From: Richelia sinica FACHB-800
GTDB lineage: Bacteria; Cyanobacteriota; Cyanobacteriia; Cyanobacteriales; Nostocaceae
Direction of reading: 5' to 3'
Length of the DNA: 43,026 nt
NCBI RefSeq assembly: GCF_014698825.1
Contig: NZ_JACJTT010000045.1
Coordinates: 1-43,026, forward strand
The notes under the pieces are model-generated. The model had not been told where the DNA came from, did no database searches, and saw only the letters and a program-made list of their open reading frames with translations. Shown here piece after piece: positions 35,204 to 43,026 of this stretch. Each line of letters opens with the position of its first letter. The stretch's first letter is position 1. A program made the position numbers and the translations under genes.

Positions 35204-36391
35204 TTATACCCTCTCGCTGGGTGTTAATAAAAGTAATTGTTGTTTGAGTAGTTGTCGGACTCCATCTAAGCTTAACTCGACTTGCTCTAAAATATTTGCC
35301 ACAGTGGCACGACCATTGGACTGTTGAAGAAAGTCTATTTCTGCTGGGGATAGGTTGACGAGTTGATAGTCGTAATTAAATACACAGGAGCTAGGAAAGC
35401 CTTCTATGCAGGGATTTAGTTCTGGAATTGCGGCTAATAAGTGATTATTATCTGTCCATTCAGATTTAGTGATGGGTGGACGACTTAGGAAAAATTCGTA
35501 ATGAGTAACTTCTGGATCTAATAATTCTATCAAGCGATAAACTTGATTTTGGCTTAACTCTTTGGCTCTGGCTACTAATTCTGGGGCTTTGCCCAATAGT
35601 CTATCTAGATTCCAAAAACTAGGGTTAGAAAAACCAATGAATTCCAAGCCGGAAGCATTAATTAGTTCAAAGAGTGTATCAATGTTGTAGTCAATTTCCT
35701 GGGGATGGACATACATGTCAGCAAAACATTCATCCCGTTTGTTTTCCAGAGACCAACGCTCTTTTTCGCGTTTGAGAAGACGATTATGTTCTGGTAAAGA
35801 AGCGAAGATTTGTCTACCAACGTGAACACCATCACGGTAGTCTCCTCGGTTGCTACCTTGGAGGAGGGCGATCGCTTTTTGCATCAGTTGAATTTCCCAC
35901 CGTCCCAACTCTCCATACACAAAAATGTGCATCAAGCCACCAGGTGCTAACTTTTGGGCTAAGGCTTGAATTCCGCGGATAGGGTCAGGTAAATGATGCA
36001 ACACGCCCACACAATTGATTAAATCAAATTCTCCTGACAATTGAGCCACATCATATAAACTCAATTGATGAAACTCAACACGGTTAGCACCGGATCTTTT
36101 ACAGCGTTCTTTGGCAACTTCTAGTGTGCCTGCACTTAAATCAATCCCTACTACCTGCGCTTGGGGGTTGAGATGTACTAGATATTCTGTCCCCACACCT
36201 GAACCACAGCCAGCATCTAAAATGCGGATATCTTGCCTTTGTGGTTTTCTCCCTGTGCAGAAGTTATGAGCCGCTAACCAATTCCACCGCCAATTGTAAC
36301 CAGGAGGTGGTTCATCAAGGAGGGGTTCTGGTGGAAACGGATAAGTATCGTAGAGTTTTGCAACAGCAGCACTTACTTGGGAGTCAGACAT
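35204..36391 (-). CDS. SAM-dependent methyltransferase (class I)
   Basis: About 395 residues from the ATG at 36391; an upstream TTG at 36448 is less likely. The N-terminus AKLYDTYPFPPEPLLDEPPPGYNW is common in cyanobacterial members. The SAM-binding motif is ILDAGCGSGVGTEYL, followed by VVGIDLS and CVGVLHHLPDP. The C-terminal 150 residues are an extra domain ending in a helical piece (ATVANILEQVELSLDGVRQLL) that also survives as a decayed copy at 33865-33998. The substrate is unknown. Confidence 0.85.
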   Translation of the reverse strand: MSDSQVSAAVAKLYDTYPFPPEPLLDEPPPGYNWRWNWLAAHNFCTGRKPQRQDIRILDAGCGSGVGTEYLVHLNPQAQVVGIDLSAGTLEVAKERCKRSGANRVEFHQLSLYDVAQLSGEFDLINCVGVLHHLPDPIRGIQALAQKLAPGGLMHIFVYGELGRWEIQLMQKAIALLQGSNRGDYRDGVHVGRQIFASLPEHNRLLKREKERWSLENKRDECFADMYVHPQEIDYNIDTLFELINASGLEFIGFSNPSFWNLDRLLGKAPELVARAKELSQNQVYRLIELLDPEVTHYEFFLSRPPITKSEWTDNNHLLAAIPELNPCIEGFPSSCVFNYDYQLVNLSPAEIDFLQQSNGRATVANILEQVELSLDGVRQLLKQQLLLLTPSERV

Positions 36392-36631
36392 GATTAGGAA
36401 TAACGCAGCATTTTTGAGTGTAGCGGATAGAGGTAACGAGGACTCCAAGGCAGAATTAAAAATTAAAAATTAAAAACTCAAAAAGCAGATGAACCCAGCT
36501 TTTAGGATATTTATAATATTTATTTCACCTTGCCTATACTGTATGAAAGTACGAAGTGTTGAACTGTGATTTTTAGGATGAAAATCGTCCCTAGAAAAAG
36601 TTTTTAGAAAAATTTGGCTATAATTTCTCTA

Positions 36632-37363
36632 TCACTCAATATTTTCATACTGCCAACATTGTAAATTGATAATTTGACCTGCCACAGCCACAGCGGCAGC
36701 AAAATTATCGGCTGGTACTAATTCTTCTAAACTCCATTCTCCCGGTACGCCTAATTTAGCCGGATCTAGATTTGTTAAAGATATGGCAACTTGTTCTAAC
36801 TGCACTAAACCATCTCCTGTTGCCTTTAAATATGATTCCTTACAAGTCCAGTAACGAAAAAATACCTGTTGTTTTTGTTCAGGAGGAAGAGAGGCAACTA
36901 ATTCATATTCTGCTGGTAAGAAAAACCTTTTAGCGAGACTTTCTAAATCTGATAATTGACGCATGTATTCTAAATCAACTCCTATTGGTTGTTGATAACT
37001 TACACCACACAATGCTAAATCCTGGGAATGGGATAAATTAAATCGTAAGCCACTAACTGCAAATTTATCTGCTAAAAATGGTTTGCCACGGGGTTGATAA
37101 TCAAATTCTACTGCTGAGGGACTAACCCCTAAATAGCGTCCTAAAATATTTCTGAGGCTACCACGCCCAACAATAAACTGTTGACGATGTTCAGGAAAGT
37201 AAAATCTTTCAGCGCGAGTAATTTCATCACTAGATAAAGTTTCTCGATACTTCAATACTATTGATTCTGGCTGATTAAGATGAATGCGCCATATATGCAC
37301 ATGCTCTGTTGGTAAATTTAAATCTATGGGTGGTGTTAACCAATGACAAACATTCACACGCAA
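36632..37363 (-). CDS. 4'-phosphopantetheinyl transferase (Sfp/HetI type)
   Basis: A 243-residue enzyme that loads the phosphopantetheine arm from CoA onto carrier proteins of fatty-acid, polyketide and non-ribosomal peptide synthesis. Family motifs are RGKPFL, LRFNLSHSQDLALCGV, IGVDLEYMR (Mg-binding Asp and Glu) and FRYWTCKESYLKATGDGL. It is of the same type as HetI, which serves heterocyst glycolipid synthesis, but no hgl or het genes are beside it here. It is followed by a hydrolase gene upstream on the same strand with 20 bases between. Confidence 0.93.
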   Translation of the reverse strand: MRVNVCHWLTPPIDLNLPTEHVHIWRIHLNQPESIVLKYRETLSSDEITRAERFYFPEHRQQFIVGRGSLRNILGRYLGVSPSAVEFDYQPRGKPFLADKFAVSGLRFNLSHSQDLALCGVSYQQPIGVDLEYMRQLSDLESLAKRFFLPAEYELVASLPPEQKQQVFFRYWTCKESYLKATGDGLVQLEQVAISLTNLDPAKLGVPGEWSLEELVPADNFAAAVAVAGQIINLQCWQYENIE

Positions 37364-37383
37364 TTTCCAAATTGAAAATGAAG

Positions 37384-38451
37384 TTATTTGATGAAATAAA
37401 TTTTGTTGAAGCTTTTATCTTGCTGGGTTTGTATCCAATTTAAAACTCGGTTCCAAGCCCACCAAGGGTCATTATCTTGATGATGATATTGGCATTTTTT
37501 ACTACTAATATGACCAACATGGCCACCGTAGCGAGTGAGCATTAAATCTATAGTAGAATTTTGCGCTGCCGCAGCTTTTAAGTCAGGTATAATACTAGGA
37601 TCGAAGAAAGGGTCATCGATATCATAAATAATTAAGGTGGGTTTTGATAAATTCGGCAACAGATTTAAAGCGTTGACTGCTTCATAATATTCTGCAACTG
37701 AGCTAAAACCTAATGACTCAATAATCAGTTCTTTGTCAGAATTCCAAATGCTGTTGACTCGTTTGATAGCTTCGGGGTTGAGGACACCAGGATGCAGTTG
37801 GTGTATTTTCCAAGCTTGTTGCTGTATTTTTTGGGTAATGCGAGACTCTAAATATCTACCAAAAGGATAACTGACTAGATAATTGAGCGATCGCATAGAA
37901 TCTATATTCGGGCAAATTACCGCACCACCAGCTATCTCTACATTTCTGACTTCTAAATCTTCAGAGGCTTTTATTCCCCACAAAACCAACTGTCCTCCCA
38001 GGGAATAACCCGCTAGCCAACACTTAGAAGGACAACCCATGGCTACAGCACCAGCAGCAATTTTGACAAAATCTTCACCTTCATACAGACCATCAGAACT
38101 CATCGCAGGAGATAACTCTGCCGTTTTTCCATGTCCACGCCAATCAAATAAAACTACCGCAAATCCCTGTGCGTATGCCTTGCGTCCCAATAAATGCAAA
38201 AACCATTGGTCTGCTAACTCCCCAGTCACACCATAAGTGGCAATTATCGTACTGTGGGCATTTTTGGGTATGGCCAGCCAACCAAAAATTGGTACATTTT
38301 GCCCACCATTAAATACCACTTTGTGATATGGAGGTTCTCCATCAGGTGTGGTGCTTTCCCAATAACGTCTCCCCCACAAAGTAGCGTAAACAGTCATAGC
38401 AATGCCATTTCGCAAAAAAGTAGGGGGATTGTAGGTTGAGTCAACCATCAT
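37384..38451 (-). CDS. Alpha/beta hydrolase (YheT/EMB8-like)
   Basis: A 355-residue protein. It has VVLFDWRGHGKT, the nucleophile elbow AGYSLGGQLVLW, an acidic residue in LIIYDIDDPFFDP and a histidine in TRYGGHVGHISS, giving a complete Ser-Asp-His triad. The oxyanion/lid region fits the YheT/EMB8 group of hydrolases of unknown substrate. Two ATG codons in a row start the gene. It lies 20 bases upstream of the phosphopantetheinyl transferase gene and may share its transcript. Confidence 0.85.
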   Translation of the reverse strand: MMVDSTYNPPTFLRNGIAMTVYATLWGRRYWESTTPDGEPPYHKVVFNGGQNVPIFGWLAIPKNAHSTIIATYGVTGELADQWFLHLLGRKAYAQGFAVVLFDWRGHGKTAELSPAMSSDGLYEGEDFVKIAAGAVAMGCPSKCWLAGYSLGGQLVLWGIKASEDLEVRNVEIAGGAVICPNIDSMRSLNYLVSYPFGRYLESRITQKIQQQAWKIHQLHPGVLNPEAIKRVNSIWNSDKELIIESLGFSSVAEYYEAVNALNLLPNLSKPTLIIYDIDDPFFDPSIIPDLKAAAAQNSTIDLMLTRYGGHVGHISSKKCQYHHQDNDPWWAWNRVLNWIQTQQDKSFNKIYFIK

Positions 38452-38606
38452 CGCTTGAATTTTGTGTTATTTAAGCCGAATTTCACAATCATTTAATCTT
38501 AATAATTATGTTAGATTTAAAATCTTTTTTATAATTAGTACAGCAATCTTTGTATATGCCAAAGGTTCTTATTTATCCTTAATTAAGTAGTCATAATTTT
38601 TTAAGA

Positions 38607-39350
38607 ATGCCGAGGATTCTTGTCATAGACGATGACCCAGCGATTTCAGAACTTGTTGCCGTCAACTTGGAAATGGCTGGCTATGATGTTAGTCAAGCCG
38701 AAGATGGCATCAAAGGTCAGGCGCTGGCCCTCCAGCTACAACCAGACTTAATCATGCTCGACTTGATGTTGCCTAGAGTAGATGGGTTTACTGTTTGCCA
38801 ACGCTTACGCCGGGATGAACGCACAGCGGAAATTCCTGTATTAATGCTAACGGCTTTAAGTCAAACTCAAGATAAGGTAGAAGGATTCAACGCTGGTGCA
38901 GATGACTACCTAACTAAACCCTTTGAAGTAGAGGAAATGTTAGCGCGAGTTAGAGCATTACTACGGCGCACTGACCGCATTCCTCAAGCCGCCAAACATA
39001 GTGAAATTCTCAACTATGGGCCTCTCACCCTCGTTCCAGAAAGATTTGAGGCTATTTGGTTTAATACTACAGTGAAGTTAACTCATTTAGAGTTTGAGTT
39101 GCTACATTGTTTGCTTCAGCGTCATGGTCAGACAGTTTCCCCTAGTGAAATTCTCCGCGAAGTCTGGGGTTACGATCCCGACGATGATATCGAAACAATT
39201 CGTGTACATATTCGCCATTTGAGAACAAAGCTGGAACCAGATCCTCGTCACCCCCACTACATCAAGACAGTATATGGCGCAGGTTACTGTTTAGAGTTGC
39301 CAAGTGTACCACAATCTGCTGAGGGTGTATCCGCAACAGTAGCTGAGTAG
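38607..39350 (+). CDS. rpaA: Response regulator RpaA (OmpR/PhoB family)
   Basis: A 247-residue regulator. The receiver domain ([19 protein letters not shown]; phosphorylated Asp in [14 protein letters not shown]; Lys in [14 protein letters not shown]) is followed by a winged-helix DNA-binding domain ([40 protein letters not shown]). Sequence over the whole length matches the RpaA type, the output regulator of the cyanobacterial clock and of phycobilisome association. The gene is monocistronic, divergent from the hydrolase, and ends before a strong hairpin. Confidence 0.92.
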   Translation: MPRILVIDDDPAISELVAVNLEMAGYDVSQAEDGIKGQALALQLQPDLIMLDLMLPRVDGFTVCQRLRRDERTAEIPVLMLTALSQTQDKVEGFNAGADDYLTKPFEVEEMLARVRALLRRTDRIPQAAKHSEILNYGPLTLVPERFEAIWFNTTVKLTHLEFELLHCLLQRHGQTVSPSEILREVWGYDPDDDIETIRVHIRHLRTKLEPDPRHPHYIKTVYGAGYCLELPSVPQSAEGVSATVAE

Positions 39351-39465
39351 TTAGAGCAGGTGACAGTGCTCACCCTTGGGTGTCTAAGTTTTAGTTGTAG
39401 TTAATGTCCTAACTGCCTTGTCTACCGGTATATTAGGCTCAATTTCCCTCTGCTACATAAATATA

Positions 39466-39502
39466 TTGGCACTCTCTTGTCTGGTAGTTGGGGGAGTGCC
39501 AA
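39466..39502 (+). terminator. Terminator hairpin after rpaA
   Basis: TTGGCACTCTC and GGGAGTGCCAA form an 11-bp stem with one T-G pair and a 15-base loop. It is followed by TTCAATTTAATT. It is 115 bases after the rpaA stop, and could also serve the convergent cupin gene. Confidence 0.6.
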
Positions 39503-39554
39503 TTCAATTTAATTATCTATGATTAACCCAGTTTGTTTTTCATTCCCATCAGAA

Positions 39555-39941
39555 TCAAATCACATTCAAATCAAAAGGCCGTTCTATATCGTCTTCACCT
39601 AGATATTCTCCATTTTGAATTTCTAATATTACTAACGGAATTTGTCCAGGATTTTCTACTTTATGTAGTGTTGCTGCGGGGACATAAGTTGATTGGTTAT
39701 GAGTTAAAAATATCTCTTCATCACCACAAGTAACTTTAGCCACACCAGATACTACTACCCAATGTTCATGTCGATGATAATGAATTTGCGGTTTAATACC
39801 ATGTCTAGGTTTAATTTCTACACGACTAATGCGGTAATTTGCGCCTTCTTCTATGACTTCTACATAACCCCAATAGCGTTCACCTGAATGGGAATAATCC
39901 GGATTAATTGTATCTTGATTATCATTATGATTTTGACTCAT
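39555..39941 (-). CDS. Cupin protein (phosphomannose isomerase type II / ManC C-terminal-like)
   Basis: A 128-residue single-domain cupin. RYWGYVEVIEEGANYRISRVEIKP, the metal ligands in HYHRHEHWVVVSGVAKV and the second cupin motif in LHKVENPGQIPLVILEIQNGEYLGEDDI match the isomerase domain at the end of ManC-type enzymes. As a free domain it may be a mannose-6-phosphate isomerase for GDP-mannose and exopolysaccharide synthesis. No partner guanylyltransferase is in view. Confidence 0.85.
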   Translation of the reverse strand: MSQNHNDNQDTINPDYSHSGERYWGYVEVIEEGANYRISRVEIKPRHGIKPQIHYHRHEHWVVVSGVAKVTCGDEEIFLTHNQSTYVPAATLHKVENPGQIPLVILEIQNGEYLGEDDIERPFDLNVI

Positions 39942-40114
39942 CTCTAATACCTGTTGTGATTGGAGATTGTAGATTGTTGGTAAGGATTCAAAAACAGAAT
40001 ATGAAAGTTATTAACAACAAATTTATTTGATTTTAAAGACTAAGTTTAAATTTACATATATTTGCCTAATTAATCCGGTTAATTTATCCATCGATTACTC
40101 CACTAGTTGGGAAG

Positions 40115-41326
40115 TTACACAGGTAAGGACTTGTTAGAAGCTAAAAACTTTTCAAATTCTAGCTTAGGTAAAGGACGGCTAAACAAATAGCCTTGCATGG
40201 CATCACAATTATGTTGTCGTAGAAATGCTAGTTCTGCTTCTGTTTCTACCCCTTCAGCCACCAGTTTAAGATTGAGATTATGTCCCATTTGAATTAGGGC
40301 CGTAGTAATGGCAGCTTTTTGGTAATCATTAGGGACATCTTGGACAAAATAGCGGTCAATTTTCAAGGTATTGATCGGAAACTGTTTGAGATAAATGAGA
40401 GCGGAGTAACCAGTACCAAAATCATCCACAGCAATTTTTACACCTAGAGAACGCAACTTATTCATGGTATAAATTGCTGTGTGGACATCTTGCATAATCA
40501 TGCGTTCTGTCAGTTCTAATTCTAAACAACCAGGTTCTATGTTGTAGAAATTTAATAAGTGAATGATTTTATTAATTAATTCTGGCTCGTTAAATTCAAT
40601 GGCTGATAAATTAACAGCAAATGTTAAGGGATAAATTCCTGATTTGCGCCAATTATTGATTTGCTCACAAACTTGAGTTAATACCCAATGTCCAATATCA
40701 ATAATTAAGCCATTGGATTCAGCTAAAGGAATGAATTCTGCCGGTGATACGGGACCTAATTCTGAGTTTTGCCAGCGAATTAAACTTTCTGCACCAATAA
40801 TTTTATTAGTTTTGATATCGATAATTGGTTGATAATAAATTTCAAATCCCTCGAAGTATTTTTGCTTGACTGCCAGTTGGAGTTCCCTTTCTACTAACTG
40901 CATTCTGGGAGTTAATTTCTGCGCTCCTGTTTGTGCAGATAAATATTTTTTTAAATTCGCATATTTCTCTAGCTTATTCATGATAGCACTTAATAATTCA
41001 GCGCGTGTAAATGGCTTAGTCAGATAATCATCTGCACCCATGTCCATTCCTTGACGAAAATCAGATTTGGCTGATTTGGCTGTGAGAAAAATAAAGGGTA
41101 TGGTGACTGTCAAGGGGTCTTGTCTTAAAGCTTTGAGAACACCAAAACCATCCATTTCTGGCATCATCATGTCACATAAAATTAAATCGGGAGCTTCAGA
41201 TAATGCCAAATTTAAACCGATTTTGCCATTAGCAGCAGCAATAGTTTCAAATTCTTCCGCAGCGAGTAAGTCTAATAAATTTTCACGTACTGACTCTTCG
41301 TCTTCGATGACTAAAATTTTCGGCAT
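40115..41326 (-). CDS. REC-EAL response regulator, cyclic-di-GMP phosphodiesterase
   Basis: A 403-residue protein. The receiver domain (ILVIEDEESVRENLLDLL; phospho-acceptor in LILCDMMMPEMDGF; TKPF) covers residues 1-120. A linker then leads to an EAL domain. The EAL motif reads ESL (GAESLIRWQ), with the essential Glu kept. VNLSAIEF, LELELTERM, VDDFGTGYSALIYLK, LKIDRYFV and VAEGVETE keep the other metal and catalytic residues, so it is probably active against c-di-GMP. It starts 24 bases after the histidine kinase gene, its likely partner. Confidence 0.92.
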   Translation of the reverse strand: MPKILVIEDEESVRENLLDLLAAEEFETIAAANGKIGLNLALSEAPDLILCDMMMPEMDGFGVLKALRQDPLTVTIPFIFLTAKSAKSDFRQGMDMGADDYLTKPFTRAELLSAIMNKLEKYANLKKYLSAQTGAQKLTPRMQLVERELQLAVKQKYFEGFEIYYQPIIDIKTNKIIGAESLIRWQNSELGPVSPAEFIPLAESNGLIIDIGHWVLTQVCEQINNWRKSGIYPLTFAVNLSAIEFNEPELINKIIHLLNFYNIEPGCLELELTERMIMQDVHTAIYTMNKLRSLGVKIAVDDFGTGYSALIYLKQFPINTLKIDRYFVQDVPNDYQKAAITTALIQMGHNLNLKLVAEGVETEAELAFLRQHNCDAMQGYLFSRPLPKLEFEKFLASNKSLPV

Positions 41327-41350
41327 AATTCACCTCTACTGGGTCTAAAT

Positions 41351-42919
41351 TTAATTATTGATATTTAAGGGAATATGAACAATAAACTTTGTTCCCACTC
41401 CGATTTGGGTTTCAACGTCGATTTTACCTTGTTGAATATCTATACATTTTTTCACAATAGCTAGTCCTAATCCAGTTCCGAGAATATTACCGACATTACT
41501 ACCGCGATGGAATGATTCAAACAGTCTTGGTAAGTCCTCTGAGGGAATACCAATCCCTTGATCTTGAATTTCAAATACTGCTTGTTCATTGTGTACATAA
41601 AGTGTAAAAGTTACAGAACTACCATCTGGTGAATATTTGCAGGCATTAGAGAGTAAATTGCTGAGAATATAGCCCAGTAATTTATCGTCCATGTAACATG
41701 ATATTGATGGAAATTGGCTGGTAAAAGAGAATACTTGCTGATTTTTTAAATTTAGTTGTACTTCTTCCACTAATTGACGGCAATATTCCACTAAATCAAA
41801 ATGGATTGGTTTATACTCTAGTTTTCCCACCTCCGCTTTACCAATTACCAAAATATCATTTAACATTTCGGTCATACGGTTGACGGCAGTTTGAATACGT
41901 TGCAGGTGGGTGAGTTGTTTTTCAGGTGTCCATTGCTGGCCGTAGTGTTGTAGCAACTCTGAGGAAGAAAGGATTGTACTCAAGGGGGTACGAAATTCGT
42001 GGGAAGTCATGGAAATAAATCTCGATTTGAGTTCGTTGAGTTCTTTTTCTTTCTCCAGTGCTATTCTCAGTTCATGTTCTAATTGTTTGCGATCGCTAAT
42101 ATCTGCTAGATAACCAATCAATTCTAAAGGATTGCCTGTTTCGTCTCTGACTACCTTTCCTTGATTGTAGACCCAACGATAAGTGCCATCTTGGTGTAAA
42201 AAGCGATATTCTAAACAGTATTTTCCTTGTGCTAAGACATTGGATAATTGGGCTAAAACCTGGGGAGCATCTTCTGGATGGATATGATTGACCCAAAAAC
42301 CTTGATTACTGATTAATTCCGTAGCTTCGTAACCCATAATAGAACTAATATTGTCACTGATAAAGATGACATCATAATCTCCTTCTGGTTTACAGGCATA
42401 AATAATAGCGGGACTAGAGGAGACTAGATACTGTAGATGGTTTTGGCTGATGAGTAGTGCTGTTTCGGCACGTTTGCGTTCAGTAATATCTGTTTGTATA
42501 CCAATGTAGTGAGTCAGATAGCCATCCTGGTCATACATGGGTGAAATGTTTAATTCATGCCAAAATAAACTGTCATCTTGTCCATAGTTGCGGAAAACAA
42601 CTGTACAGTCTTTTCCAGTTGCCATGGCTGTTTGCAGTTTTTGTAATTCTGCGTGATTGATATCAGCGTTGGGAAGTAAGGGGAAAGTTTGGCTGATGGC
42701 TGTTAGTGCGCTGTAACCTGTCATTTTCTCAAAGGCAGGATTAACGTAGATAATTCTCCCTTCTGGGTTGGTAACATCCGCAATGACAATACCATTTTGA
42801 CTAGCAGCGATCGCGCGATCGCGTAATCTTAGCTCTTCTTCAATTATTTTGCGCTCTGTAATATCACGGGTCACCTTAGCAAAACCACTGAATTGACCAT
42901 TCTCATCATGCAATACAGT
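41351..42919 (-). pseudogene. PAS-PAS hybrid-sensing histidine kinase, 5' end cut by an IS
   Basis: About 520 native residues remain. The visible part begins at the very end of a PAS domain (TVLHDENGQFSGFAKVTRDITERK). It continues through two PAS/PAC units (IIYVNPAFEKMTGYSA; IIYACKPEGDYDVIFISDNI), each closing with DITERK- or DISDRK-type ends. HisKA (TSHEFRTPLSTIL) and the HATPase domain follow (NLLSNACKYSPDG; DQGIGIPSEDLPRLFESF; GTGLGLAIVKKC). The codons upstream, extending in frame to 42985, read as IS sequence, so the first PAS domain and true start are lost from this side. A TTG-started product could still contain the kinase core. Confidence 0.8.
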
Positions 42920-43026
42920 TATAGCTATAGCCATCAAGATTAGGACGTAAACTATAAGAGTTCCCATAGCATCTCCCGATTTCAATGGCTAAACCTTATA
43001 GTGATGATTTTCGGCAAAAGGTAATG
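42920..43026. mobile_element. Left end of an IS630-type insertion sequence (partial)
   Basis: From about 42920 the reading frame of the histidine kinase loses its family sequence. A plus-strand transposase start follows at 42985. The boundary lies in a TA-rich stretch (ATAGCTATAGCC), as expected for IS630 elements, which insert at TA. The other end is outside the window, so the exact edge and terminal repeats cannot be confirmed. Confidence 0.65.
42985..43026 (+). CDS. IS630-family transposase, N-terminal fragment (runs off the window)
   Basis: The last 14 codons of the window read MAKPYSDDFRQKVM from an ATG at 42985. This is the typical N-terminal start of IS630-type transposases, at the beginning of their helix-turn-helix domain. 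The rest lies to the right. Confidence 0.7.
   Translation, partial: MAKPYSDDFRQKVM

Overview
The window looks like a chromosomal segment of a filamentous, probably heterocyst-forming cyanobacterium of the Nostoc/Anabaena type. Evidence: many HIP1 octamers (GCGATCGC), heptanucleotide short tandem repeats (STRR), the cyanobacterial atp gene order (atp1-a-c-b'-b-delta-alpha-gamma) with two b-type subunits, a tmRNA tag of the cyanobacterial type (ANNIVKFARKEALVAA), RpaA, and a CuA-less heme-copper oxidase of the ARTO/Cox3 type. This is inferred from sequence features, not from a database search.

Layout. 1-521: two related double-glycine leader peptides, one cut by the window edge. 1.2-9.3 kb: mnmG, a proline-rich one-TM protein, a GT4 glycosyltransferase and a secreted DUF4347/FG-GAP/DUF4114 protein. 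9.46-9.80 kb: an unusual minus-strand RNA region in which two tRNA-like units have their 3' halves (anticodon stem, T arm, 3' acceptor strand) placed before their 5' halves (5' acceptor strand, D arm), the order of circularly permuted tRNA genes. 9.8-10.35 kb: a small gene whose start codon appears lost. 10.7-16.8 kb: an alternative respiratory chain made of two DUF2231 membrane proteins, oxidase subunits II, I and III, a small membrane protein and an NDH-2 dehydrogenase. Subunit II has lost its CuA ligands, so it is probably a quinol oxidase. 16.87-17.25 kb: ssrA (tmRNA) with a clear promoter.

17.8-26.9 kb: a siderophore-iron module with two FecCD-type permeases, an ATPase, two paralogous binding proteins, an MFS exporter, a FhuF-like reductase and an AraC/PchR-like regulator. 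No TonB-dependent receptor is in view. 27.3-33.7 kb: the atp operon on the minus strand, with repeat structures in three of its intergenic gaps. 33.9-35.1 kb: a two-gene PD-(D/E)XK-like plus PIN-like module lying between a decayed 3' end of a methyltransferase gene and the intact paralogue. 35.2-38.5 kb: methyltransferase, Sfp-type phosphopantetheinyl transferase and a YheT-like hydrolase. 38.6-39.9 kb: rpaA and a cupin. 40.1-43.0 kb: a REC-EAL protein and a PAS histidine kinase whose 5' part is cut by an IS630-type element running off the right edge.

The strongest candidate for something undescribed is the pair of permuted tRNA-like units at 9565-9800. The PD-(D/E)XK/PIN module with its pseudogene junction, and the double-glycine peptides, come next.
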